Below, in pieces: positions 47,563 through 57,062 of a DNA stretch of 64,000 bases (position 1 is the first letter of the stretch; every line of letters begins with the position of its first letter). Under the pieces are notes generated by a model that searched no databases, was not told the DNA's origin, and worked only from the letters and a program-made list of their open reading frames with translations. Where the stretch lies: contig OX485806.1 of assembly GCA_950295325.1 (NCBI GenBank), positions 53,997,169-54,061,168 on the forward strand, read 5' to 3'. This stretch comes from Polytrichum commune (taxonomy: Eukaryota; Streptophyta; Polytrichopsida; Polytrichales; Polytrichaceae). The position numbers were made by a program, and so were the translations under genes.

Positions 47563-47850
47563 CATGGGATCGATGGGACCGACAAAATTGATTCCCCACT
47601 TCTCGAACGATGCTAATGGTATGATGGGTGTTAACGGCCAGTGATTGCGGAATGATGGTGCTCCAATACGTTGGCATTGGTCACATCTTCCAATGAAATC
47701 CTTCACATCTCGGTTGATGTACAGCCACCAGTATCCGGATGACCGGATCCGGTTGATCGTGGTGACGGCTGCAAAATGGCCTCCTGACAAACCCCATGCA
47801 GCGCCCTCACGACTTGTTTCCTCTACGACTTCTCGAGACAGCGCCTGAGT
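47563..47850 (-). pseudogene. Ty3 integrase H2C2 zinc-binding domain
   Basis: Contains GGHFAAVTTINRIRSSGYWW, RDVKDFIGRCDQCQRIGAPS and EKWGINFVGPIDPM. The H....H-type first pair is partly retained (GGH), and CDQCQR is the Cys pair. WGINFVGPIDP leads into the integrase core, which is separated by the insertion at 46,066-47,562. Confidence 0.82.
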
Positions 47851-48675
47851 TAGTCATCCGGCCCCATCCGGAAAAGGATCCCTTTGATCAAGGTGAAGGG
47901 AACTACCTTGGTCTGGAACACCATCTTCTCCTCTCGCGACATTCCGGTTGGATATTTTTTCCCTGTGAGATATCCAATGATATCCTCAAACTTGGAAGGC
48001 TCTCTTCCGGAGAGGTGGAAGACTGGTGCTTCTTCCGGGAACTTCTCCGGAACCTTCTCCGGAACCTCATCCGGAAACTCATCCGGAACTGGTGACACAA
48101 TGTTCGAGACTACTTCTGGGCCTCTCTAACGAGACAAGTAGTTTGCATTGGAATTGGTTTTTCCGGGTTTTACCACAACCTCGTAATTGAACTCCTGGAG
48201 TAGAAGGATCCACCTGGCAATCCGTCCAGAAAGATTCGGTTTATTTACCATGTACTTTAGGGAATCGTGATCAGTATGAAACACGATCCGGTAACCCAGT
48301 AGATAATGCCGGAACTTTTTACAGGCGTATACCACGGCCAGTACTTCTCTCTCCGTGGTGGTGTAATTCCGCTCCGTAGGACTCATCTGCCGGCTGGCAT
48401 AGTAAATGGGTTTCTCCCTCCGGTCCTCCTGATATTACCATAGTATGGCCCCGAGGCACCATCCGGAAGCGTCGAGGGTGACGTGGAATTCCCGCTCCCA
48501 ATCCGGCGAAGATAAAACCGGTGCCGTAGTCAAAGCTTTCTTTAGCTCCTCAAATGCCTCGTGCCTCCGATCCGTCCAGACGAAGTCCGTTTCCCTTTTT
48601 AGAAGTTCCGTCAGGGGCGTAGCTACCTTAGCATAGCAGATTATGAATCTCCAGTAGTATCCCACGCACCCAAGG
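47851..48675 (-). pseudogene. Ty3 RNase H region and RNase H-integrase linker
   Basis: Starts after R4 with GYYWRFIICYAKVATPLTEL and TDFVWTDRRHEAFEELKKAL. Then comes the RNase H core FHVTLDASGWCLGAILW, followed by MSPTERNYTTTEREVLAVVY, KKFRHYLLGYRIVFHTDHDS and GRIARWILLLQEFNYEVV. The Asp, Glu and Asp of the catalytic set are visible (LDAS, TEREVL, TDH). The linker at 48,098-47,851 is unusually Pro/Glu-rich (VPDEFPDEVPEKVPEKFPEE). A stop near 48,434 breaks the frame. Confidence 0.85.
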
Positions 48676-49639
48676 TGTTGCGCACCTCTCCATGAGGAAT
48701 GCCCGAAACACCATGGGCACAAAGGGGACCCTGGAGTGACACCCGTGACTTCTGGCGCCGTTGGTGAGAGGGCCCAAGTGATCCTAGTGTGGGCGAGGGC
48801 CCCGGGCGTTGGGAACGCCTCCCACCCACGGAGACTAAGAGGCACAAGGGTAAGGCCAACAGCTATGCGTAGCTCATGGCGTGGTGATTCTAGAATGCTC
48901 AAGAACACCTCAATCGAAGGTGTGAGCTAGGAGTTATGGCAATTTGAGTGGGGCGCTGTCCCGGGACAGCGCCCTGGTACAGCAGTGCCTGGGAGTGATT
49001 CCCGGGCCTGACAAGGTTCAAACAGGCATTACTTCCCCAAGACTTGCCCAAATGGGGCAAGTAAGGAGTTCATCGGTATCTACGTGAAGCGTAGATGAGG
49101 ATGGAGTGGTTGGTTTTTGGAATCAAGGAAGTTATGATGGTCTGAAGCTGCTAGGGGTTTCTAGGCCCAGCAGCTAAGGGAAAATGTCTACTTGGCCCCA
49201 ACTCTTGGTAGAGAGACAAGAGGTCTCTTGACAGTGGGGTAGGGGCCCTGCGTAGAGTCCTAGAGGCTTATATGGGTGAGGTGGTGTGGCCTCACCCATC
49301 CGAGGCCGAACGGCACAGCCTCCATGGGCATTGGCCCAATGTGAGGCCATAGTTGCCTAGTATGGTTTGGGTTGTTGTCGTATTGCTCCGGCAACGCGAT
49401 GATCAACATGGGATTGGATTTCCATGGACGGAAGTCCACATCTAGGAATGGGTTACCGATTAAGGGGTGAGTCCCAAAAGAGCAAAGTAGGAGAGTTGGT
49501 TCCCTCCTATGAACTATATGGTCCGGGGTAGGAGGAGCTAACCATTGGCATGGCGGAATGCGAAGGGTTAGCGCTCGTAACCTTTGCTAGAATTAAAAAT
49601 TGGCAAGATTGTCAAGGGGGGTTAGCAAGGGTTGCGACA
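48676..49639 (+). mobile_element. Family R element, copy R4 (complete), inside pol
   Basis: A 964-bp unit starting TGTTGCGCACC and ending GGGTTGCGACA, flanked by CAAGG at 48,671-48,675 and 49,640-49,644. Excising it joins WGFL to GCVGYYWRF in the Ty3 pol frame. It is similar to R1 throughout, including the GGGCGCTGTCCCGGGACAGC palindrome. Confidence 0.88.
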
Positions 49640-50055
49640 CAAGGAATCCCCAAACTTCCCGGACCGTCGTGGGAGCTAAAATAGCTAAAATAACTCTGAC
49701 TCTGTCCGAGTCTACCTCTAATCCCTGATTACTGACCACATGTCCTAGTAGGACCCCGGATTCCATCCCTAGGAAGCATTTCCCGGGTGTAATTTTAATC
49801 TGGTTTCTCGGCATCGTTGAAAGGTCTTCCGGAGGAACTGGTGGTGTTCCATCCGAAGACTAAAAACTGCAAAGTCATCTATAAATACCTCTAGGAAGTG
49901 TCTTAAGAAATCCTTAAAAATATCCATCATGAGTCTTTGGAACGTACCGGGAGCGTTGCACAGTCCGAAGGCCATCCGGTTAAAGGCGAACGTTCCCCAC
50001 TCGGTGGTGAAAGTCGTCTTTAGTTGGTCTCCTTTCTGGATGAAGACCTGGTTGT
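49640..50055 (-). pseudogene. Ty3 reverse transcriptase, C-terminal part
   Basis: Resumes after LTR B with NQVFIQKGDQLKTTFTTEWG, TFAFNRMAFGLCNAPGTFQR and LMMDIFKDFLRHFLEVFIDD. The active-site box reads FIDD in place of the common YLDD/YIDD, so both Asp are kept. The H...L..vF..cr...LkL...K block follows, broken by a frameshift near 49,800. The LGHVVS/VREVWGFL blocks run up to the R4 insertion. Confidence 0.85.
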
Positions 50056-50672
50056 TGTGGGAGCCCAATATTCTACGAAAATACGGAAATATGGAAATAC
50101 GGATCCATTTTCCATATTTTACCCTGCTCATATAGGGATAATAGGGTCTCTTAGGTTAAAATTAAATATACTAGGAAATAAGGCGTTCTAAATCCGCCTC
50201 GCACGATAAAAATGACAAAAAGGGGTATTATTACCGGTCCGGCAAAATGGATTAAGGGAGACCGTTTGATCAATGGTCCGGACCGCTGGTCCGGACCTAG
50301 TAATGGTTACGCCAAGATTAACCAACGGTCCGGAAATGGCGATTACAACAGACTTATGACAGTTGGGGGAAAACCGTCGAAAAACGGTTGGCAACCGTTT
50401 TCCGTTAAACACTAACGATAACAGGGGGAAGGATATTTAAGGGTCCCTTCCTTCTCCTCCCCACTTTTTGCAAGAAAAAAAAAATTGTTGAGAGATTGAG
50501 TGGTGAGGCTGTTTTTTTGTCCGAGCCGCCAGCAATTGGATTGCTGGGACTCCGTAATTTCTAGTCACCGGCAGTTGGCTTGCCGGGACTCCGTAGCAGT
50601 TGAGCGGAAGAGAGGGAATCCGGAGGGGAGAGAATTTCCGTGGTTGAGACCGAAGTTGGGAGAAGTAGGAAA

Positions 50673-51541
50673 ATGCTGGAAGCACGGGAAGAGGATCGAA
50701 GGGAACCCATCCCGGTTCCGCTCAAAGCCCTCATCCCTGCAATTCCGAGGGAGGATGGGGAGCTGCAGGAGCTAGCGGAGGATCTTCGGGTTATGGGTTG
50801 CGCGGGGTTGCTCCCCAAACCTTGGAACCTCCGAGCGGAAGATACCCTCCGGGAGTTCAAGTTCGAGAGAGGTAATCAGTGGCTATGGACCAAGAGGAAG
50901 GATCCAGATAGTTGGACTCCAGATGTTTGGAATAGGGTCTACGGGTTTCCGAGGGGAATTGCAGAGGGATGGCCGGCCGTCGCGATGGCCTGTTCGCCGG
51001 AAAGTTTAGAGGGGACGCGGACCCGAAGGACAGCTTCCACCCCGGGAACTGCCGGAACCTTAGAGAGCGGAGAGTATTAGAGTTCCTCCTGCCCATCCTT
51101 AACCCAGACAAGCCTAAGCGGATTAGCCTTACCATGGTTAACACCCTGTTTGGTGCTATGTCCAGAGTCCGGCCCGTGAATTGGGGGTTGATAATTCAAG
51201 AAAAAGCAGGGCGGGCCCTCCCCCATATAGGCCGGAAACCCTCCTTCCTCTCCCCCTTCATTATGCACCTCTATCAGCACTTTGACTGCATCACGGCCGA
51301 GGAGGAGGACATGCTGACGATTGCAGCGGATGAGGTCACCTACAAGCTCCATCCAGGTTCCGAAACACCGCGGACCGAAGGAGCAGCGGACTAGGAGGAT
51401 GAGATTGCCCCTTCCCCAAACATGAGGAGGATGCTTACACGGCTACAGAAGGCCTCGCCGGGAGGGGGTTCATCCGCCGTCAGTGGACTCGGCAGCCATT
51501 CGAAGGAGGGAGCAGCTCAGAAGAAGCACCGCTCTTCTTAG
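50673..51541 (+). pseudogene. LTR-encoded ORF of unknown function, copy B
   Basis: Starts MLEAREEDRREPIPVPLKAL and keeps the same domains as copy A: LAEDLRVMGCAGLLPKPWNL, ERGNQWLWTKRKDPDSWTPD, VYGFPRG, MVNTLFGAMSRVRPVNWGLI, IGRKPSFLSPFIMHLYQHFD, EEEDMLTIAADEVTYKL, EDEIAPSPNMRRMLTRLQ and a basic end KKHRSS before TAG. One frameshift (near 50,970) and one stop (51,392) break it. The coiled-coil and Arg/Pro-rich section of copy A is absent, so this copy is internally shorter by roughly 900 bp. Function unknown. Confidence 0.65.
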
Positions 51542-51984
51542 CTTAAGATGGTAGTTAGATTAGTTAGGCAGAATAGAGGTAGGAAGATAGGACTTAGGAG
51601 TTTTTGAAGATGAGGAATAAAATTTTCCCTTGGGTTTTGTCAGCGGAAAATCCGGATCTTGATCCGGGAAATCCGGGAGGTCGGAAGCAGTTAGGGTTTT
51701 CTTAGCGGCGGCCGCCTGGGCCGCCGCCCTCAGGTTAGGGATTTTGGGCCTCTACTTAAGGCTGAATAAGGAGTTGGAGAAGGGTTTCTTCTCCATTGTT
51801 GTATTTTGATTGCTCCTACTCTAATAAACTCTTTGATCTCTCACTCCTTGACTGTCCTTGCTTGATTTTGCATACGAATGATTCTGATATTGTTAGCGGA
51901 GAAGAGAGAGCATGAGGGGATAGGAGTTCCGGATAGGGCATAGAAGAGGAGAACCGGATCAGAACTAGTTATTGCCTTGCGGAT

Positions 51985-52490
51985 CCTCTCTGTGTGTAGT
52001 GGGAGGGAAACCTCACTATTCCGAATGGTTGAGTAACGTCTAGGTGGGATAGCCGCTGGGAGGATTGGGTGAGATCCGGAAGGGATCCGGACTTACGCCA
52101 ATCTGATCTTCTGAAGAGGTCCCACCGCCCTTAGATGGACCAATCCGGAAAGTGGTACGGATCGCCCAGTTAGCTCGGATTGAGTACAGTCCAAGGTAGT
52201 GGTAGCCGGATCGATCCATCGGAAGGAGGCGGGAAGGACCAGAACAGTTAGGATTCCGGGTCGGAGGCCATCTCCGGAGAGTAGTGGGGAGGAGACCTCA
52301 TTGTTTCGGATGTCTGGGTAACGTCTAGGTGAGATAGCCGTGGGGAGGACTGGGTAAAGATCCGAAAGGGATCTGGACTTGCGCCAATCTGATCTTCTGA
52401 AGAGGTCTCACCGCTTGTGGACGGGACAATCCGGAAAATGGTACGGATCACCCACTTATCCCGTCGAATCATATCTCCGGGTGGAATCTG
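51985..52490 (+). repeat. Direct duplication within LTR B
   Basis: A block of about 210-220 bp occurs twice (about 51,995-52,195 and 52,276-52,480): GTAGTGGG.GG..ACCTCA, GGTGAGATAGCCG, CTGATCTTCTGAAGAGGTC, CAATCCGGAAA.TGGTACGG. LTR A carries one copy of the same block, so the duplication is specific to LTR B or its lineage. Confidence 0.8.
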
Positions 52491-52903
52491 GAATACTCCG
52501 ATCGTTGTAGCCCTAAGACATAACCCAGATCTCCCTGTGTGACCTGCCAAAACGGATTTGGCCAATCCGGATTGGTTGTGAGGGAATATCCGGATCCTAA
52601 CCTTATAAGGGACGCCTTCACCGGAAGAAACCACCTATTCTAGAGGGTAGAACGTAGAGGGATAAATCTGGATCATAGGGGTGAGTAAGTATTATAATTA
52701 GGACCTAGAGATACAATCTGGAAAGGCAAATTCTGGGGGTTTCCGGAAATTCGGCTAAGGAGTGGAAAATAAGTGAGTACGGGGAGTTCCCAACCTCCTA
52801 CACTTCACAGAATCCCTAGACAATACTAGGGTCATCCGGACAAAACCGGATTAGGCACTTAAAAACGCCAATCCGGATATTTTGGTGTTCGTGTGTCCCC
52901 ACA

Positions 52904-53141
52904 GTTGTATCCGGAAAATTTGTCTAGGAAGCTATAGCACTCATATCCGGAGACATGATCTAGAATGATATCCGTGAATGGTAGAGGGAAATAGTCATTT
53001 TTCGTAGCTGCATTCAACTTCCGGAAATCCTGGCAGACCAAGATCTTCACTTTCCTATCCGCCCCGACCTTCTTGGGCACGACAACAATGGGGGAGACCC
53101 ATTCGGAGTTGCTCACCGGATAGATGAAGCCAACCTTCAGA
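52904..53141 (-). pseudogene. Ty3 reverse transcriptase, N-terminal part
   Basis: Contains VGFIYPVSNSEWVSPIVVVP, KILVCQDFRKLNAATKNDYF, PLPFTDIILDHVSGYECYSF and LDKFSGYN. These are the first RT blocks including the catalytic-Asp block (here YSFLDKFSGYNQ-type, with the D retained). It is interrupted by LTR B after SGYN. Confidence 0.88.
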
Positions 53142-54221
53142 CATGGGGAGGCCACTCAGTAGGATTTTTGTGTACTACGTGTGGCGGAGGGATATTTGTT
53201 TAGGGGCTATTTCCCTCCAAGGCACAAATTAAAAGCTTCCTATAATTACATAATATTCTAAAATGGCCTATTTTTTTGTACCCTACCATTACTTATAATG
53301 CCCATGTCATTGAAATTTTTTGTAGTTTATATTCCTTTTAATTAAAAAAACTGAATTTAAGAATGTATGCAATGCAAAAGTGATGGGAAAAGGATGGCAA
53401 CAAAAAAATATAAAAATTACGTACCATTGCAAAAACCAAGTACAAAAACTTAAAGTGAAAATACAAAAAGAAGACTTAGGATGGAACACAACATGATTGA
53501 GTGTGTGTTTACAAACACAACAAGATTGTGTGTGTGTTCACAAACACAACACCCGCTCCATAAAAATCCTTTATTCAAAATCACTTTACATGCTAGTGAA
53601 GACCAAAACCATATAGTGTGAAACACTTTAAGCTTGGTCATAAATCTTATATAGTTCGTTCTGTCACAAACTTGGATAGTTGCTCTGAATCATTCCTATC
53701 AAGAGTGTACACCTCATTTGTAGAATTGTAGCTCATGGTTACCGTAGATATAATGCAATCTACATCAATCCATTTGCTATCCGTGTGATCATACTTAAAT
53801 TTGTTACGGCCTGGATATTTTCTATAATATTGCAACATTACTTCGATGTGGGAATTATTAGGATTTCTCCTCCTTGATTCTTCCGTTCGAGCAAGGAGGT
53901 CAACCGCTTGCCAAAGTACTCCAAATTGTTTCCCATTGCGCCGCCGCATAGCCTGCACCCTACCCACCCACCATGAATTGGAATCTACTCCGTTCAATAT
54001 GTTAGTAGCATTTCCAACTTTAACATCTGTCATTGAACGTCCCCTTTTTTGTTTGGCAGCGGATTTTATAATTGACAATAGTATTGTTGTGCTCCGTTAT
54101 GTACTTTTAATGGACCCTTCATTATTTGGAATTCTTTTATAATTTTTATGTCAAATGATTTTAATCCTCCCTATATTATGCCGCACGTCGTTTTTAAAAT
54201 GCACTAGGTGACCTCCCCGTG
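53142..54221 (-). mobile_element. hAT-type DNA element, 1,080 bp, inside pol
   Basis: An 8-bp target duplication, CCTTCAGA, lies at 53,134-53,141 and 54,222-54,229. Inverted ends are CATGGGGAGGCCACTCAGT and, as reverse complement of the right end, CACGGGGAGGTCACCTAGT. Subterminal similarity extends to ACTACGTGTGGC/ACGACGTGCGGC. An 8-bp duplication with CA-starting ends is typical of the hAT superfamily. No transposase is present, so it is non-autonomous. Excision restores SLLKVGF in pol. Confidence 0.85.
53647..54078 (-). CDS. 143-codon ORF of unknown function inside the hAT element
   Basis: An uninterrupted ORF starting MSIIKSAAKQKRGRSMTDVK, with SWWVGRVQAMRRRNGKQFGV, IEVMLQYYRKYPGRNKFKYD and WIDVDCIISTVTMSYN. 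It is basic with regularly spaced aromatic residues, and looks like real coding sequence rather than a chance frame, possibly a BAH- or chromo-like module. I do not recognise it as hAT transposase (no BED finger or dimerisation motif). It may be a captured fragment, with exon-like edges not visible. Confidence 0.4.
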   Translation of the reverse strand: MSIIKSAAKQKRGRSMTDVKVGNATNILNGVDSNSWWVGRVQAMRRRNGKQFGVLWQAVDLLARTEESRRRNPNNSHIEVMLQYYRKYPGRNKFKYDHTDSKWIDVDCIISTVTMSYNSTNEVYTLDRNDSEQLSKFVTERTI

Positions 54222-54444
54222 CCTTCAGAAGGCTGTCAATTTCCTCTTTCACCATCAGTGAATACTTTGGATTCAACCGGTATTGCCTTTGCTTTTCCGG
54301 GGCGGATCCGTCAATGAGGTCGATGTGGTGTTGTCCTAGTTCGGGAGGGATGCCTCGTAAGTCAGCCGGACCCCATGCAAATACGTCTGAGTATTCCAAT
54401 CCAAGGCCCTTACCTACACTAAACCCACCTACTTTGGGACTCAC
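54222..54444 (-). pseudogene. Ty3 pol: protease-RT linker
   Basis: Contains YSDVFAWGPADLRGIPPELG, HHIDLIDGSAPEKQRQYRLN and KEEIDSLLKA. This is the usual stretch before Ty3 RT (f.DvFaWs..dl.GIpp....H.I.l...a.P..qr.yR.nP......keEi.kLL.ag). It is cut by the hAT insertion exactly at LLK and continues at 53,141 with VGFIYPV. Confidence 0.85.
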
Positions 54445-54474
54445 TTGGGTTGCCCCTTCTTTGCCCCCCCCCCC

Positions 54475-55239
54475 CGTTAGGCTCCATTAACCTAACATGA
54501 CACATCTAGGTGAGACCTCAACGCTTCCACTAAGTTGTCTCGGTTGCAACCCCGAGATGGCTTTCCATTGTTAAGCCACGCCTCGATCGCACAGGGGTGA
54601 TGCCAAGTCCCGCCCGACTCGGTTCCCACTTTGCTTTTTCGAGACATGGGTTCATGACTCCCATGCGCCAACTCGCGTTAGCTCGCGGGTAGCACTTTTA
54701 TGAGCACACGCCATCACCTTGCCCCGCTCGGACAAACCCAAGGCTAAGAAGTTTCTCGGTTTTATCCAAGGCCCCTCCTAGCCATGGCCCCCAATTACTC
54801 GGCTTACCCAACCTAGTTTGGCATGTCTATTCCCCTTCTTCCACTAACCAAGCACAAGTACAAGACTAGGACCTCCTCACAAGCACAAGACTAAGACTAG
54901 TTTGGTGCTTCAGGCACTCCTCATGGAAAGGTGCGCGAAGGTTAGAGGAGGGACAACGGACACAATGGAGGCCTCCCGGCATCTAAACATTACTAGGGCA
55001 AGGTAATATACTGAGACCTCCCAGTTCGGGTCGATCGACCCAAACTTCTAGGGTCATTATCTTGTTGGCGTGGTTGTGTCCCCCTAGCTAGGAGGAACTA
55101 CACCCCCACCCCTAACCCCATGCCCATCACTTGTGCCCTTCGTGCCCCCCGCAATCCCTCTGTCTCCCTACGCCCGAGTACGCTCGACCTTGGTGGCCGC
55201 CTAAGACCCAATTTTCGGTGTTAAACTTCAACGGGGTCC
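54475..55239. other. Repeat-derived DNA, no gene seen
   Basis: Begins with a C13 run (54,463-54,475) right after the pol fragment. A 37-bp fragment of family R (reverse; CACTCCTCATGGAAAGGTGC) lies at 54,905-54,941. No ORF with a domain is visible. Confidence 0.4.
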
Positions 55240-56078
55240 TTGTCTAGTGCATGCATTGTCGAAGGCCCCCACGATGCCTTTCTGCAAGCCCGAGGATGCA
55301 AACTACGATGCCCCCCTGCGTACATCAAAAGCAAGCTAGTGTACCTCCAGCCGTGGTTTCGGCATTCTTACAGGTCACCCTATCGAAATGGTGGGTGATC
55401 GTATGGAGCTCCATGAAGTCCAAGAACACCTAGACAGTTGTGGAGTTCATCTTCAAGGGCCTCCAACCCCCTTGTTTGGTCCTAGGATAGAAATTTTGTA
55501 GAATGTTATACACCCCCACGGCAGGGTTGTCAGGAAACCCAATAGCCCTACCGTAAATCAATATCTTAAGGTCTTGAAGCCAATTGTATGGGACCAGCAT
55601 CCCACTATGGTCGGTTGTCCCACTCGTGACAACACGCTCATGGTGGATGACAATGCTTCCAGAATAATTTTGAATCCGCCCTCCAACTTCATAGTTTGCC
55701 CTACGTGGACATCCGAGAAAGTCCAAAACTGCTTTGTCACATTATGCGGCGTCGGTGACCACACCGCGTCCGGAGGGATTTCATCCATTTGGATATGGAT
55801 GGATGAAACCCTTGGTTTTGTGGAGATGCTCCTAGGTGAGGAATCTCCTCCTTGGCTTGGCATTCTTGCCAAGTCAAGTGTTGTGAGTGAGTGTGTGGAG
55901 AGAGCTTGTGGGAGGTGAAGATTGCATGTGTTTGCAATAAATCTTGAGTTCTTCTCCATTTTTCTACACTCTTGGATTCTCCCGTGGTGGAGTGAAAGAT
56001 AGCTTGATTCATTGTGTGCTTTTGAAAAGAGATTAGAGCTCTTATGAGTGTTTGACATTTTTCCTTCTCACTTGGCAA
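55240..56078 (-). pseudogene. Unrecognised minus-strand coding remnant
   Basis: Minus-strand stretches look protein-like: YNWLQDLKILIYGRAIGFPD, NPAVGVYNILQNFYPRTKQG, and after a stop VFLDFMELHTITHHFDRV. Upstream in another frame: FWTFSDVHVGQTMKLEGGFK. Stops and shifts are frequent. It may be a structural-gene remnant of another retroelement. I recognise no domain. Confidence 0.3.
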
Positions 56079-56541
56079 GAATGCTTCATTTTTCTATTTT
56101 TGTCTCTTTTCTTCTTGATTCTTGAGATTTAACGCGCAAGGGGGCACGTGGGGGCAAGGAGCGACAAAATTCCGGAGTTTTGGAGCGGAGAAAGCTGCGG
56201 ATTGTTGAAGCAACAAGAAGAATTTTTTTTTTGTGAATGTCACATCAAGTTGAAGTGTGGTGAGAAATCTTTGATTTTTTCACGGAATTTCATGTTATTT
56301 GCTTGTGGAGTTGTGATTCTAAGTGGACGAAACTTTGAATCAAATACACAAAAGGGGGGGGGGAATCCTCTGAGAGCCGGAGCCCCCCGGCTCTTCCATG
56401 GCCCGGCGTCTACCGGCTGCAGGGCGGGCAACAGTATGTAGCTGTTGTACCTTTGTTCACAGTGTCGTCATCCGGCATCCAACCCGCTAAGGTTTTTCAC
56501 CTAGCAAGTAGGATTTTGGAAGGAAAGGCACCCCATCTTCT

Positions 56542-57062
56542 TTGACTGTGGCTCAAGCCAACGATGACCTTCTTATCACGGAGGATCCGGAGGAAGCGGC
56601 TAGACGACAAGCGAGGCTTGCAGCAGAGGCCATTTCGTCTTTTGACGCACACGCCTTGGATGACCAAGAACCCACCTCATCTTATGATTCATCAGCCTCC
56701 GCGGGCGCAACTTATCTTCAGGTGTAGCTGCTCGACATGCTCGCGAGCATCGAGGCATTCGACCTAGCGTGGTACATATATTGAATGATTCTGGCATTTT
56801 GGTGGTCAGTCAGGCTAGGGCAACCCTATTTGAGTTGCTCCCCGATGTGTGATGATGGATTCGGGAGCACAACCTATTATGATCGGCAAAAAACTTGCAC
56901 AAGAATTGCAGTTGACAGCCGATGACTTGGCTCCTTGCCCATTCACCATCGTCACATCGGTTGGCCACGTGGAGCGGGCCACAGGCTATACGCGGGAGCC
57001 ATTACAGCTTAGTTTCCGCGCAAAACCTGGAGATCCACGTGCACCTCTTCTTCTTCGGTGTG
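56542..57062 (+). pseudogene. Gag-side tail and retropepsin-like aspartic protease
   Basis: 56,542-56,727 reads DPEEAARRQARLAAEAISSF, a charged helix. After a shift, VVHILNDSGI and ATLFELLPDV lead to the protease at 56,849: MMDSGAQPIMIGKKLAQELQ with the catalytic DSG. Then come TIVTSVGHVERATGYTREPL, LSFRAKPGDPRAPLLLRC and, beyond LTR C, VTDATNYHILVGQQALYPLG-type sequence (a stop replaces one codon), the usual NYdiLvG end of retropepsins. The single DSG per chain fits a retroviral-type homodimeric protease. Confidence 0.75.

Larger units (their letters stand above)
50056..52903 (+). mobile_element. LTR B: solo LTR containing an ORF, inserted in RT
   Basis: A 2,848-bp unit that starts TGTGGGAGCCC and ends TGTGTCCCCACA, flanked by GTTGT at 50,051-50,055 and 52,904-52,908. 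Excision joins SGYN to NQVFIQ in the RT. The start matches LTR A (TGTAGGAGCCC). The unit includes a TATA-like ATATTTAAGG near 50,432, the ORF (50,673-51,541), a second TACTTAAGG near 51,753 and AATAAACT near 51,823. No internal retroelement region is present, so it is a solo LTR in the opposite orientation to the host element. Confidence 0.88.
45140..54470 (-). mobile_element. Ty3/gypsy pol region, interrupted by nested insertions
   Basis: On the minus strand the pieces give the order pre-RT linker, RT, RNase H, H2C2 zinc domain, integrase core, C-terminal tail, polypurine tract, LTR. RT before integrase defines Ty3/gypsy. The host pieces are 54,470-54,222, 53,141-52,904, 50,055-49,640, 48,675-47,563 and 46,065-45,140. 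Between them lie a hAT element, LTR B, R4 and an anonymous element, each flanked by target duplications. Frames rejoin when the insertions are removed. Stops are scattered, so the element is dead. Gag, protease and 5' LTR were not recognised beyond 54,470. Confidence 0.88.
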
